Origin: Allomyces macrogynus ATCC 38327
Taxonomy: Eukaryota; Blastocladiomycota; Blastocladiomycetes; Blastocladiales; Blastocladiaceae
Assembly: GCA_000151295.1 (NCBI GenBank)
Contig: GG745361.1
Span: 544,171-574,695, forward strand
Direction of reading: 5' to 3'
DNA length: 30,525 nt
Made by a program: the position numbers and the translations under genes. Below are positions 30,360 to 30,525 of the stretch, in pieces. The notes under the pieces were generated by a model, which was given only the letters and a program-made list of their open reading frames with translations, was not told the DNA's origin and searched no databases. Position 1 is the stretch's first letter; every line of letters starts with the position of its first letter.

Positions 30360-30525
30360 TCAGACGTAGTAGACGACGCCGCGCTTGGCCTTGGCAGGCT
30401 TGGCCGACAGATCGACCTCGGCCGAGCCGCACTTGCCCATTTTGACGTTCACGTCAACGGCGCCAGCCTGATCGACGGCGACCTTGGTCGTCTTGCGCTT
30501 CTTGTCGGTCTCGACGCGCACGTCA
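30360..30525 (-). CDS. C-terminal end of an unrecognised protein (partial, runs off the window)
   Basis: The last 54 codons plus TGA at 30362-30360. The reading has the window's GC-rich codon use and includes VETDKKRKTTKVAVDQAG, VNVKMGKCGSAEVDLSAKPA and the final KRGVVYYV. The Lys-rich, Val-rich composition with two short strand-like parts does not identify a family. The start and most of the gene lie beyond the window edge. Confidence 0.55.
   Translation of the reverse strand, partial: DVRVETDKKRKTTKVAVDQAGAVDVNVKMGKCGSAEVDLSAKPAKAKRGVVYYV

Noticed and set aside
1..30525. CRISPR array, rRNA or operon-like structures
   Set aside because: No regular short direct repeats with unique spacers, no rRNA core sequences, and spliced monocistronic genes throughout.

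Overview
The window looks like nuclear DNA of a fungus. Genes are GC-rich and CpG-rich, and carry short GT-AG introns (about 65-90 nt, a few longer) with GTACG/GTGCG-type donors and CTGAC-like branch points. The recognisable proteins are eukaryotic: NOC3, a LYAR-type zinc-finger protein, a CM1-domain centrosomin/Mto1-like coiled-coil protein, cytochrome b561, phytochelatin synthase and inositol-3-phosphate synthase. An early-diverging (zoosporic) lineage is my guess, not shown by the sequence. All gene models were spliced by eye; exon joins were checked for frame, not against transcripts.

Layout. 1-1490: no convincing gene; the window opens with a C17 tract. 1491-4441 (-): NOC3, two exons. 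About 4720-10215: a repeat island almost without CpG. It holds a broken gene with 42-bp tandem repeats (4921-5663), a decayed hAT DNA transposon bounded by 17-bp inverted repeats and an imperfect 8-bp target duplication (5733-9134), and three diverged copies of a roughly 240-bp repeat (9551-10385). The third copy crosses into CpG-rich DNA and forms the upstream region of the next gene. 10592-11583 (+): LYAR-type protein, five exons. 11711-15602 (-): CM1 coiled-coil protein, four exons. 16632-17387 (-): cytochrome b561. 18178-19743 (-): phytochelatin synthase, with a possible presequence upstream in another frame. 21731-23341 (+): inositol-3-phosphate synthase, TATA box at 21211. 23938-24770 (-): valine-rich repeat protein with a TATA box and one apparent 1-nt frame break. 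26577-27942 (+) and 28443-29887 (+): two tandem paralogues of an unrecognised helical protein family with parallel exon layouts; the second copy is broken. 30360-30525 (-): C-terminal end of a gene that leaves the window.

Functional themes. NOC3 and the LYAR-type protein are both nucleolar and serve ribosome biogenesis; they flank the repeat island and diverge away from it. Phytochelatin synthase (metal chelation) and cytochrome b561 (transmembrane electron transfer, often ascorbate or ferric reductase) are same-strand neighbours, which may or may not matter. The points most worth a second look are the CpG-depleted island with its edge inside a repeat copy, the unrecognised tandem helical family, the valine-rich repeat protein, and the phytochelatin synthase N-terminus.
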